Below, in pieces: positions 35,500-44,604 of a stretch of 64,000 nucleotides of DNA. Source of the DNA: Streptomyces sp. DG2A-72. GTDB taxonomy: Bacteria; Actinomycetota; Actinomycetes; Streptomycetales; Streptomycetaceae. Under the pieces are notes generated by a model. It saw only the letters and a program-made list of their open reading frames with translations. It searched no databases and was not told the origin of the DNA. Made by a program: the position numbers and the translations under genes. Positions within the stretch are counted from its first letter, which is position 1. Each line of letters starts with the position of its first letter. The stretch spans positions 5,542,001 to 5,606,000 of the forward strand of contig NZ_JASTLC010000001.1 in assembly GCF_030499575.1 (NCBI RefSeq). The letters run 5' to 3'.

Positions 35500-36150
35500 T
35501 CAGCTGAAGATGATCATCGAGCCCTGCGCCAGACTCCGTGTCGCCGCCGCGTGCAGGCCGAGCCAGACGTGGCGCTCGCGGGCGAAGGGGCTGGGGTCGT
35601 AGGGGGCGGGGACCGCGGGTTCCTCCAGTTCGGTGGGGGCCAGTGGGGGCTGAGGTGGTGCCGGGGGGTTGGCGGGGTCGATGCCGATCGCCGGCGCTAC
35701 GAATTCCAGCTCACGCAGGAGTGTCTGCGAGGAGCCCAACGGGCCGCCTCCCGCGAGGAGTTCGTCGTTGGCGAGGGGGTGCGGGAAGTCTACGGGGACG
35801 TATGCGCCCGCATGGTCGTAGTGCCAGACCAGGTGTGACTGCTGGGCCGTCGTCTCGAACATCTCCAGGAGCTGTTCGTAGTCGCCGCCGAGTGCGTCGA
35901 CCGGCGTCACCGGCAGGCCGCAGACCTGGAGCAGGTAGGCGCGGCGCAGGAAGTGCAGCGCGTCGTAGTCGAAGCCGGCCACCGGGGCGACCTCGCCGGA
36001 CAGGCCCGGCATGTACTGGTACACCGGCACCGGTGGCAGCCCGGCCTCGGCCAGCACCTTGTTGTATTGCGCGAGTTCCTCGGCGAACGGGTTGTCGGGC
36101 GTGTGGCACAACACGTCGACGAGCGGTACCAGCCACAGGTCACAGGCCAA
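35500..36150 (-). CDS. Conserved hypothetical protein
   Basis: 216 residues from a TTG start at 36150, chosen because GAGGAG lies 7 bases upstream on the minus strand and no ATG/GTG is better placed. The N-terminal two thirds appear globular (LWLVPLVDVLCHTPDNPFAEELAQYNKVLAEAGLPPVPVYQYMPG, then FDYDALHFLRRAYLLQVCGLPVTPVDALGGDYEQLLEMFETTAQQSHLVWHYDHAGAYVPVDF). A Pro-rich linker (DPANPPAPPQPPLAPTELEEPAVP) precedes a short C-terminal helix. I do not recognise the family. The TTG start and phased 10-bp repeats upstream suggest controlled expression. Confidence 0.7.
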   Translation of the reverse strand: MACDLWLVPLVDVLCHTPDNPFAEELAQYNKVLAEAGLPPVPVYQYMPGLSGEVAPVAGFDYDALHFLRRAYLLQVCGLPVTPVDALGGDYEQLLEMFETTAQQSHLVWHYDHAGAYVPVDFPHPLANDELLAGGGPLGSSQTLLRELEFVAPAIGIDPANPPAPPQPPLAPTELEEPAVPAPYDPSPFARERHVWLGLHAAATRSLAQGSMIIFS

Positions 36151-36167
36151 AAGAGGTCTCCTCGTAA

Positions 36168-36197
36168 CGACTAGAAACGGCTAGAAGCGACTAGAAA
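36168..36197. repeat. 10-bp phased direct repeat x3 in a promoter region
   Basis: CGACTAGAAA-CGGCTAGAAG-CGACTAGAAA, followed by a partial CGACT at 36204-36208. The period equals one helical turn. It lies 18-47 bases upstream of the TTG start at 36150 (minus strand), an arrangement suited to cooperative regulator binding. Confidence 0.6.
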
Positions 36198-36251
36198 CTG
36201 AGCGACTGGCGACTTCTGAAACGACTAGGACAGTAGTGGGTGTCGTGCCCA

Positions 36252-38732
36252 TCAGCTCCCCGCGTGCAGATCCCATACCCATACCCCGCCGGTCCATTTA
36301 CCAGGGCTGCCCACCAGCTTCTCCACCGTCTCGCGGAGCTTGTCGTCGTTCTGCTGCGGCGCCAGCACCAGCACGCCCGCCTTCCAGAAGGCGAAGTCGT
36401 GCCGGGCCAGCGTCCGCCAGTTCGCACCGATCTCCGGGACCTTGCCCGAGTAGCCCACCTCCCGCAGGAGGTTGGAGGTGTCGCGGGGGGAGGCGCCGTA
36501 GATGCCGATGCGCTCCTCGCCGTAGGGGCCGTTGAAGTAGCCGCCGGGGAGCTTGAAGCCCATGTCGGCTTCCGTCTGCCAGTGCAGGGCCTCCGCGTTG
36601 CCGGGATCCGGCAGCGGGACCGGGACGAGCGACTCGCCCTTTCCGAGGTACGACTTCCAGCTCCCGTCCGCGATGAAGGCGGGCACCTCCACCCGGTCCA
36701 CCGCCTTCAGCGGGGCGGGGACGAGGGGGAGCAGGGCGAGGCAGACGCCGAGGAAGCCGACGAACTGCGTGCTCACGGGGCGGGTGGCGGCCAGCCTGTC
36801 CACCGCCAGCGCCACCAGCATGCCCAGCGCCGGTGCGCACACCATCGCCACCCGGCCCTCGATGACCGACTCGAACAGCGGCTTCTCGGCGAGCAGCGCC
36901 CAGGGGCCGGGCAGCACCACGTCCGTCAGCGGGATACGGAACTCCGGGCCCAGGGAGAGGAAAGCCGCCGCGACCGCCGTGAACGCCAGCGCCTTGACCA
37001 GGGCGTGCTCCCACAGTCGTACGACGATCGCGAAGGCGAGGGCGACCAGCGGCCAGCCGTAGAAGGCGTTCTGCTCGGTGGGGTTGAGGGAGAGGGCGTT
37101 CGCGGTGTCCGCGTCGCCCGCGATGAGCGAGCGTTCGGCGAAGGAGAGCAGGGCCAGCGGGCTGTTGCCCGCGTTGTCGCCGTGCAGGACGCTGTGGTAG
37201 CTCTGCGGGCCGAAGAACTGCCAGGCCAGGGCGTAGATGACCAGGGGGAGGCAGGTCGCGGCGCCGATCAGCAGGCCCTTGCCGAGAGGACGCCAGGACG
37301 CCTTCGCCACATCCCGTCGTACGACTCCGTACGCGGCGGCGAACAGGAGCATCCCCATCGCCGCCAGGAGGAGGGGCTCCTCGCCGAGGTAGATCTGGTA
37401 CGCCGCCATCAGGCCCAGCACGATCCCGTCCCGTGCGACCCGGGTGCCTGAGCAGAGCCTCAGCGCGCGGTCGATGATCAGCGGGATCATGAACAGGATG
37501 ATGAAGTTCGGGTGCGCGTTGGCGTGGCTGACCATCGGCGGGGCGAAGGCCGCGAGGGACGCGCCGACGAAGGCCGCGGCGCGTTGCCGTACGACCCGTT
37601 TCACGATCAGCCAGTACCAGGTGGCGGCGGTGGCCGCGAGGCCCAGCGTCATCACGACGCTCAGGGAGATCGCCGGACCCGCGAGCAGGGTCAGCGGCGT
37701 GAAGGGGACGGACAGGCCGAGCATGACCGTGTTGGCCATGAGGTTCACGCCGTCGGGGAAGCCCTGGAGGTCGGTGAAGAGGGGGTTGCGGAAGTGGGCG
37801 ACGTTGTCGGCCGTCACCGCGAAGAACCACTCCCACTGGTTCTGGTCCCGGAGCGAATCCGGCAGGTAGCGGCCGTTCGGGTCGATCAGGCGGCCCGAGT
37901 AGAGGACCACCGCCATCAGCAGGAAGAGGGCGACGGCCAGGAGGTCCGCCGGGCGGAGCGCGCGGGCCTTGAGGCGGGCGAGTTCGGCGAGGACGCGGCC
38001 GTAGTCGAGGGGGCCGACCTTCGAGCCGCTCTGGTGCGACCAGCGGACCGGGACCTCGGCGAGCGGCCAGTCGGCGCGGCGGAAGTGCTGGAGGACCTCC
38101 ACGTCGATGCCCCAGCCGTCGAGGCGGGAGTCGGCGAAGGCCTCGCGGGCGCGGTCGCCGTCGAAGAGCTTGAAGCCGCACTGGGTGTCACGGATGCCGG
38201 GGACGGCGGTCCGGCGTATGAGTACGTTGCCCGCGCGGCCGAGCAGTTCGCGCAGCGGGTGCTGGCGGTCGCCGATCGTCGCGCCGGGGACGGAACGGGA
38301 GCCGATCGCGGCGGCGTAGCCCTCGCTGAGCGCCTTGTCGAGCCGTTCCAACTCCTCGATGGGCGCTGCCAGATCGGCGTCGGTGACCAGCACCCGACGG
38401 CCACGGGAGGCGGCGACGCCGAGGCGGAGGGCGGCGCCCTTGCCGCGGTTGCGGTCGCCGGTGACGAGGCGGATGCGGGCGTCGTGCGGTTCGGTCCCCT
38501 CAGCGCGCTTGGTCCCCTCGGTCTGCTCGGTCCTCTCGGCGCGCTCGGTGACGAGGTCCCGGGTGCCGTCGGTGGAGCCGTCGTCGGCGACGACTATCTC
38601 CCAGTCGCCCCAGCGGCCCTCGTCCTCGCCGAGATAGTCGGCGATGGCGTCGAGGGTGGGGCCGAGACGCCGTTCTTCGTTGTAGGCGGGGATGACGACG
38701 GAGAGGTCCACGGCCGTCTCAGGGCCCTTCAT
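36252..38732 (-). CDS. Fused GT2 glycosyltransferase and multi-pass GT-C-like membrane protein
   Basis: 826 residues. Residues 1-270 are a dolichyl/polyprenyl-phosphate mannosyltransferase-like GT2 domain: LSVVIPAYNEERRLGPTLDAI, IVVADDGSTDGT, NRGKGAALRLG, VTDADLAAPIEELERL, GIRDTQCGFKLFDG and the VEVLQHFRRADWPLAEVPVRW tail. From residue 285 about ten membrane helices follow, with an extracellular C-terminal domain, as in GT-C enzymes using polyprenyl-phosphate sugars. The fusion would couple donor synthesis to transfer onto a surface acceptor. A Thr/Glu-rich insert (residues about 63-80, from an 18-bp repeat x3) sits in the GT2 domain. The ATG overlaps the GntR gene stop by 4 bases. Confidence 0.82.
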   Translation of the reverse strand: MKGPETAVDLSVVIPAYNEERRLGPTLDAIADYLGEDEGRWGDWEIVVADDGSTDGTRDLVTERAERTEQTEGTKRAEGTEPHDARIRLVTGDRNRGKGAALRLGVAASRGRRVLVTDADLAAPIEELERLDKALSEGYAAAIGSRSVPGATIGDRQHPLRELLGRAGNVLIRRTAVPGIRDTQCGFKLFDGDRAREAFADSRLDGWGIDVEVLQHFRRADWPLAEVPVRWSHQSGSKVGPLDYGRVLAELARLKARALRPADLLAVALFLLMAVVLYSGRLIDPNGRYLPDSLRDQNQWEWFFAVTADNVAHFRNPLFTDLQGFPDGVNLMANTVMLGLSVPFTPLTLLAGPAISLSVVMTLGLAATAATWYWLIVKRVVRQRAAAFVGASLAAFAPPMVSHANAHPNFIILFMIPLIIDRALRLCSGTRVARDGIVLGLMAAYQIYLGEEPLLLAAMGMLLFAAAYGVVRRDVAKASWRPLGKGLLIGAATCLPLVIYALAWQFFGPQSYHSVLHGDNAGNSPLALLSFAERSLIAGDADTANALSLNPTEQNAFYGWPLVALAFAIVVRLWEHALVKALAFTAVAAAFLSLGPEFRIPLTDVVLPGPWALLAEKPLFESVIEGRVAMVCAPALGMLVALAVDRLAATRPVSTQFVGFLGVCLALLPLVPAPLKAVDRVEVPAFIADGSWKSYLGKGESLVPVPLPDPGNAEALHWQTEADMGFKLPGGYFNGPYGEERIGIYGASPRDTSNLLREVGYSGKVPEIGANWRTLARHDFAFWKAGVLVLAPQQNDDKLRETVEKLVGSPGKWTGGVWVWDLHAGS
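38493..38546. repeat. 18-bp minisatellite x3 in the glycosyltransferase gene
   Basis: Three units each starting GGTCC (38493-38510, 38511-38528, 38529-38546), coding on the minus strand for a TE/QTEG/KRAEG-type insertion in the GT2 domain. Confidence 0.75.
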
Positions 38733-39430
38733 CCGGCGGCCAGCCGTTCGATGAGGGCCAGGGAGTCCGCGTTGTACGCGGCGACGATCGCACGTGCCTC
38801 CGTCGTGTCGCGTCGGGCCAGCGCGTCGACCAGCTCGGTGTGGCAGGACCAGAGGTGGCCGCGCAGGTCGGTCACCCGGCGCAGGTGCTGGACCGCGCAG
38901 ACCCAGGACTGGACGCGCAGCCGGTGCAGGAAGTCGGCGAGGTAGGGGTTGCCGAAGAGGTTGCCGAGTTCCTTCCAGAAGCGCAGGTCGTAGCCGATCA
39001 GGACGGTGAGGTCGCCCGCGGCTGCCGCGCGCTGTGCCTCCTCGCCGCGTCGGCGCACTCCGGCGAGGCCGGCGGCGAAACGGGCGTCCGTGGGGTTGTG
39101 GTAGCCCCGGTGATTGCTGTCCAGTGCCTGGAACATGCCCGCGATGACCAGGCTGCGGGCCTCGAGGATGCCGCGGTAGTCCGCTACGGAGTACTCGTGG
39201 ACGTGGAAGCCGCGATGCTGGTCGGCGTCGAGGAGGCCCTGCGCGGAGAGATCGACCAGTGCCTCGCGTACGGGGGTGGCGGAGACGCCGTACTGCTCGG
39301 CTATCTCCTTCACCGTGAACTCCTGACCCGGCTGCAGCCGCCCCGCCAGCACCTCGTCGCGAAGCGCCTCGGCGATCTGCTGCCGCAGGGTGCTGCGGGT
39401 CACGGCGCCGTTGCCGCTGGTGCCGGGCAT
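38729..39430 (-). CDS. GntR family transcriptional regulator, FCD type
   Basis: 233 residues. The N-terminal winged helix is TLRQQIAEALRDEVLAGRLQPGQEFTVKEIAEQYGVSATPVREALVDLSAQGLLD. The C-terminal all-helical FCD ligand domain shows GILEARSLVIAGMFQAL, FWKELGNLFGNPYLADFLHRLRVQSW and HTELVDALARRDTTEARAIV, with the Asp/His residues that usually bind a metal and an organic acid. It is translationally coupled to the glycosyltransferase gene. A long inverted repeat lies 30 bases upstream of its start. Confidence 0.92.
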   Translation of the reverse strand: MPGTSGNGAVTRSTLRQQIAEALRDEVLAGRLQPGQEFTVKEIAEQYGVSATPVREALVDLSAQGLLDADQHRGFHVHEYSVADYRGILEARSLVIAGMFQALDSNHRGYHNPTDARFAAGLAGVRRRGEEAQRAAAAGDLTVLIGYDLRFWKELGNLFGNPYLADFLHRLRVQSWVCAVQHLRRVTDLRGHLWSCHTELVDALARRDTTEARAIVAAYNADSLALIERLAAG

Positions 39431-39459
39431 GGTCGGGGCGTCTCCCTACGTCGCGATGG

Positions 39460-39495
39460 GGTGGCGTGCTCGCATATGTCTACGAGCACGCCACC
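39460..39495. promoter_or_regulatory. 13-bp perfect inverted repeat between the aminotransferase and GntR genes
   Basis: GGTGGCGTGCTCG (39460-39472) pairs with CGAGCACGCCACC (39483-39495) around CATATGTCTA. It is either the terminator of the aminotransferase gene (74 bases past its stop on the minus strand) or an operator 30 bases before the GntR start. Confidence 0.6.
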
Positions 39496-39568
39496 TTACG
39501 CGTTCGGGTTGCAGGGGTCGCCGTCCCGGCGGGGGGAGGGAGAACCGAGGTGTTTCTTGGAGTCGCGC

Positions 39569-40924
39569 CTACTTCGCGAACTCGTCGGCCACGCCCAGCG
39601 CAGCGTCCAGCGCCGACAGCCCCTCCTTCAGTTCCGCCTCGCTCACGTTGCACGGCGGTACGACATGTGTCCGGTTCATGTTGATGAACGGCCAGATCCC
39701 GTTCGCCTTCGCGGCGGAGCCGAACGCGGTCATCGGGGCGTTCGCCTCGCCGGACGCGTTGTACGGCACCAGCGGCTCGCGGGTCTCCTTGTTCTTCACG
39801 AGTTCCAGCGCCCAGAACATGCCTACGCCCCGCACCTCGCCCACGCACGCGTGCCGCTCGGCCAGCTCCCGCAGCGCCGGTTCCACAACCTCCGCGCCGA
39901 GCTTCGCCGCGTTCTCGACGACCCCCTCCTCGGCCATCACGTTGATCGTCGCGACGGCGGCGGCGCAGGCCAGGGGATGCCCGGAGTAGGTCAGCCCACC
40001 CGGATAGGCCCGCTTACCGAAGGTCTCCGCGATCGCCCCGGAGATCGCGACCCCGCCCAGCGGCACGTACCCGGAGTTCACGCCCTTCGCGAAGGTCAGC
40101 AGGTCCGGCGTCACATCGAACAGGTCCGCCGCGAACCACTCACCCGTCCGTCCGAACCCGGCCATGACCTCGTCCAGCACGAAGACGATCCCGTACTTGT
40201 CGCAGATCTCACGGACGCCCGCCAGATAGCCCGGCGGTGGCACCATGATCCCCGCGGTCCCCGGAATCGTCTCCAGGATGATCGCGGCGACCGTCGACGG
40301 CCCCTCGAAGGCGATCGTCGTCTCCAGGTGTTCGAGAGCCCGTTCGCACTCCTGCTCCTCCGTCTCCGCGTAGAAGCGGGAGCGGTACAGGAACGGCGCC
40401 CAGAAGTGCACGACCCCGGCGGAACCGGCGTCCGACGCCCAGCGGCGCGGGTCACCGGTGATGTTCACCGCCTGCTGCGTACCACCGTGGTAGGAGCGGT
40501 ACGCCGACAGCACCTTCGGCCGGCCCGTGTGCAGCCGGGCCATCCGTACCGCATGCTCGACCGCGTCCGCGCCGCCGTTGGTGAAGAAGATCTTGTCCAG
40601 GTCACCCGGCGTCCGCTCGGCGATCAGCCGCGCCGCCTCCGACCGCGCCTCGATCGCGAACGCGGGCGCGAAGGTCGTCATCCTCGCGGCCTGCTCCTGG
40701 ATCGCGGCGACGACCTTCGGGTGCTGGTAGCCGATGTTCGTGTAGACGAGCCCGCTGGTGAAGTCGAGGTAGCGCCGGCCGTCGTAGTCCCAGAAGTACG
40801 ACCCCTCCGCGCCGGCGACGGCGAGCGGGTCGATGAGTTCCTGCGCGGACCAGGAGTGGAAGACATGCGCACGGTCCGCGGCCTTCACGGCGGCGCCGAC
40901 CTCGGGGTTTGGCTGAGGGGTCAT
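39569..40924 (-). CDS. Class III (omega-amino acid) aminotransferase
   Basis: 451 residues from ATG 40924. Fold-type I PLP enzyme: SYFWDYDGRRYLDFTSGLVYTNIGYQHP, FFTNGGADAVEHAVRMARLHTGRPKVLSAYRSYHGGT, ILETIPGTAGIMVPPPGYL, the FVLDEVMAGFGRTG motif with PLP-contacting Asp, and LLTFAKGVNSGYVPLGGVAIS with the Schiff-base Lys. The group uses beta-alanine, GABA, taurine or similar amines with pyruvate or 2-oxoglutarate. Specificity is not readable. The upstream divergent region holds a 6-bp inverted repeat that may be an operator. Confidence 0.92.
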   Translation of the reverse strand: MTPQPNPEVGAAVKAADRAHVFHSWSAQELIDPLAVAGAEGSYFWDYDGRRYLDFTSGLVYTNIGYQHPKVVAAIQEQAARMTTFAPAFAIEARSEAARLIAERTPGDLDKIFFTNGGADAVEHAVRMARLHTGRPKVLSAYRSYHGGTQQAVNITGDPRRWASDAGSAGVVHFWAPFLYRSRFYAETEEQECERALEHLETTIAFEGPSTVAAIILETIPGTAGIMVPPPGYLAGVREICDKYGIVFVLDEVMAGFGRTGEWFAADLFDVTPDLLTFAKGVNSGYVPLGGVAISGAIAETFGKRAYPGGLTYSGHPLACAAAVATINVMAEEGVVENAAKLGAEVVEPALRELAERHACVGEVRGVGMFWALELVKNKETREPLVPYNASGEANAPMTAFGSAAKANGIWPFINMNRTHVVPPCNVSEAELKEGLSALDAALGVADEFAK

Positions 40925-40945
40925 GCGGGCGAGCGTAAATGTCCG

Positions 40946-40964
40946 CGATACGGAAGCGGTATCG
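40946..40964. promoter_or_regulatory. Inverted repeat CGATAC-N7-GTATCG upstream of the aminotransferase
   Basis: CGATAC (40946-40951) and GTATCG (40959-40964) with a 7-base centre, 22 bases upstream of the aminotransferase ATG on the minus strand. Size and symmetry fit a GntR-type operator. Confidence 0.45.
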
Positions 40965-41040
40965 GCGTCCTGTCTGTGGGATGAGGCTTTCCGCGACAGG
41001 TTGTCGACAACGAGTTGTCCCGCGAGTTGTCCCGGTTCGT

Positions 41041-41081
41041 CATTGACAGCATGCTGCGTTAATGACAACATACTGTCAATG
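41041..41081. promoter_or_regulatory. Inverted repeats at the DJ-1/MarR operon promoter
   Basis: CATTGACAG (41041-41049) is the exact inverse of CTGTCAATG (41073-41081). Inside lies TGACA-ACATAC-TGTCA (41063-41078). TTGACA at 41043-41048 matches a consensus -35. A MarR gene is the second gene of this operon, so autoregulation is likely. Confidence 0.6.
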
Positions 41082-41105
41082 AGTTCGAAAGGCCGAGGAG
41101 GAACC

Positions 41106-41708
41106 ATGAGCCACCAGCCCGTACACCTCGCCGTCTACAACACCCTCGCCGACTGGGAGCCCGGTCACGCGACCGCCCATCTCGCCCGCGCCGGGTACCC
41201 GATCCGTACCGTCGGCCCCACCCGCGACCCGGTCACCAGCATCGGCGGGCTCCGCATCCAGCCCGACCTCGTCCTGGACGACGTACGCCCCGAAGACAGC
41301 TCGCTGCTGATCCTCCCGGGCGCCGATCTCTGGGACACGAGCGACGATCTCGCGCCGTTCGCACGCAAGGCACGGGAGTTCCTCGACGCCGGCGTCCCCG
41401 TCGCCGCGATCTGCGGAGGCACCGCGGGACTCGCCCGCGAGGGACTGCTCGACGACCGCGACCACACCAGCGCCGTCTCCTTCTATCTCGCCGCCACCGG
41501 ATACAAGGGCGGTGACCGGTACGTCGACGCGGACGCCGTGACCGACGGCAACCTCGTCACGGCCGGTCCCACCGAGCCCGTCGCCTTCGCGCGGGAGATC
41601 TTCCGGCTGCTCGGGGTGTACGAGGGTGAGGTGCTCGACGCCTGGTACCGGCTGTTCCACGACTCGGACGCGGAGGCGTACGCCGTCCTTCAGGAGGCGG
41701 CCGAGTGA
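41106..41708 (+). CDS. DJ-1/PfpI family protein (glutamine amidotransferase-like)
   Basis: 200 residues from ATG 41106, with GAGGAGG just upstream. The flavodoxin-like DJ-1/PfpI fold shows LLILPGADLWD and the nucleophile elbow VAAICGGTAGLAREGLLDD with the catalytic/oxidisable Cys, followed by HTSAVSFYLAATGY. Members act as glyoxalases, deglycases, chaperones or proteases; which applies is unknown. The GTG of the MarR gene overlaps its stop codon (GTGA), so the pair is one operon. Confidence 0.88.
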   Translation: MSHQPVHLAVYNTLADWEPGHATAHLARAGYPIRTVGPTRDPVTSIGGLRIQPDLVLDDVRPEDSSLLILPGADLWDTSDDLAPFARKAREFLDAGVPVAAICGGTAGLAREGLLDDRDHTSAVSFYLAATGYKGGDRYVDADAVTDGNLVTAGPTEPVAFAREIFRLLGVYEGEVLDAWYRLFHDSDAEAYAVLQEAAE

Positions 41709-42157
41709 GCAGGCAGGAGCTGCTCAGCCGCAGCGCCCTCGGCGTCTTCCGGCTGAACGGTCAATTCCTCGCCGTGGCCGAGGAGCTGGCGCGGCCGGCT
41801 GGGCTCACCGCCGCCTGGTGGCAGGTGCTCGGCGCGGTGCTGCGGGAGCCGTTGCCGGTGTCCGGGATCGCGCGGGAGATGGGCATCACGCGGCAGAGCG
41901 TGCAGCGGATCGCCGATCTGCTGGTGGAGCGAGGGCTCGCCGAGTACCGGCCCAACCCCGCCCACCGCCGCGCCAAGCTCCTCGCGCCGACCGAGGAGGG
42001 GCTCGCGGCGGTCCGCCGGATCGACCCCGGGCACGCCGTCTTCGCCGACCGGCTCGCGGAGGCCTTCGGGGAAGACGAACTCATGGACGCCGTACGAACC
42101 CTGGAACGGCTGTCGAAGGTCCTGGAGCAAGTGGGCCTCCCTGTTACGGAACCTTGA
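41705..42157 (+). CDS. MarR family transcriptional regulator
   Basis: 150 residues from GTG 41705. The winged helix is WWQVLGAVLREPLPVSGIAREMGITRQSVQRIADLLVERGLAEYRPNPAHRRAKLLAPTEEGLAAV, with terminal helices forming the dimer interface. It is coupled to the DJ-1-like gene. The inverted repeats at 41041-41081 in the operon promoter are the natural target. The ligand is unknown; reactive carbonyl or oxidant stress would fit its partner. Confidence 0.9.
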   Translation: MSRQELLSRSALGVFRLNGQFLAVAEELARPAGLTAAWWQVLGAVLREPLPVSGIAREMGITRQSVQRIADLLVERGLAEYRPNPAHRRAKLLAPTEEGLAAVRRIDPGHAVFADRLAEAFGEDELMDAVRTLERLSKVLEQVGLPVTEP

Positions 42158-42264
42158 AGCGCTCTCCCGCCTGGGCAGGCGCAGCAGCAGCGTTGAGGGG
42201 CGAGCAATGGGCTTCAGTGCCCGCCTCTTGGTACATGGCTCACGGTCTGTGCCACTGTTCGCCC

Positions 42265-42525
42265 ATGACCAGCGACTACGACCGCGTCCGCACCGGTATC
42301 GAGTTCATGACCGCCTACGTCTCCGGGAACGACCTCCTCGGCGCCTACCTGGCTGAGCGGCGACGTGAAGACCCCGCCGCAGCCGAGAACTTGATGGACG
42401 GCACAGCGGCCCTGTGCGCGGCGCTGCTGCGGACGTTGGCGCGGATGACGGGGAAGACCGAGCACCAGATTCTGCAAGAGCTGGCCCGGGGCACTCACCG
42501 GCACGAGCAGCGGTCCGACGAGTGA
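42265..42525 (+). CDS. Small conserved hypothetical protein
   Basis: 86 residues from ATG 42265, no clear Shine-Dalgarno (an in-frame ATG at 42235 is an alternative). The sequence is largely helical: DYDRVRTGIEFMTAYVSGNDLLGAYLAERRREDPAAAENLMDGTAALCAALLRTLARMTGKTEHQILQELARG. It resembles small streptomycete helical proteins of unknown role. It lies 108 bases after the MarR gene and 130 bases before the kinase gene. Confidence 0.55.
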   Translation: MTSDYDRVRTGIEFMTAYVSGNDLLGAYLAERRREDPAAAENLMDGTAALCAALLRTLARMTGKTEHQILQELARGTHRHEQRSDE

Positions 42526-42654
42526 CCCGGAGCCCCGTCAGAGCCAGAGTGACCAGACGACAAGCGTCGCTTCGAGGGGCGGAGTGCAGCCCTCCGAGGC
42601 CCGTAGACTCCTTCGGTCTGTGCACAGCGCGTATGGGGGGAGGGCGGCGCGGCG

Positions 42655-44457
<1,803 letters not shown>

Positions 44458-44604
44458 CCAAGTCCGCCTATGTGCCCGCCCGTTGAAGGCGCCGCGCGGC
44501 AGTTGAATCTCAAGCGAACTTCTGCGGACGGAAACGGAATATCACAGCACGCGACCGTACAGTGACCGGACACTATCGGGTTCTGGGAGTTGCGGGGGCA
44601 CCCA

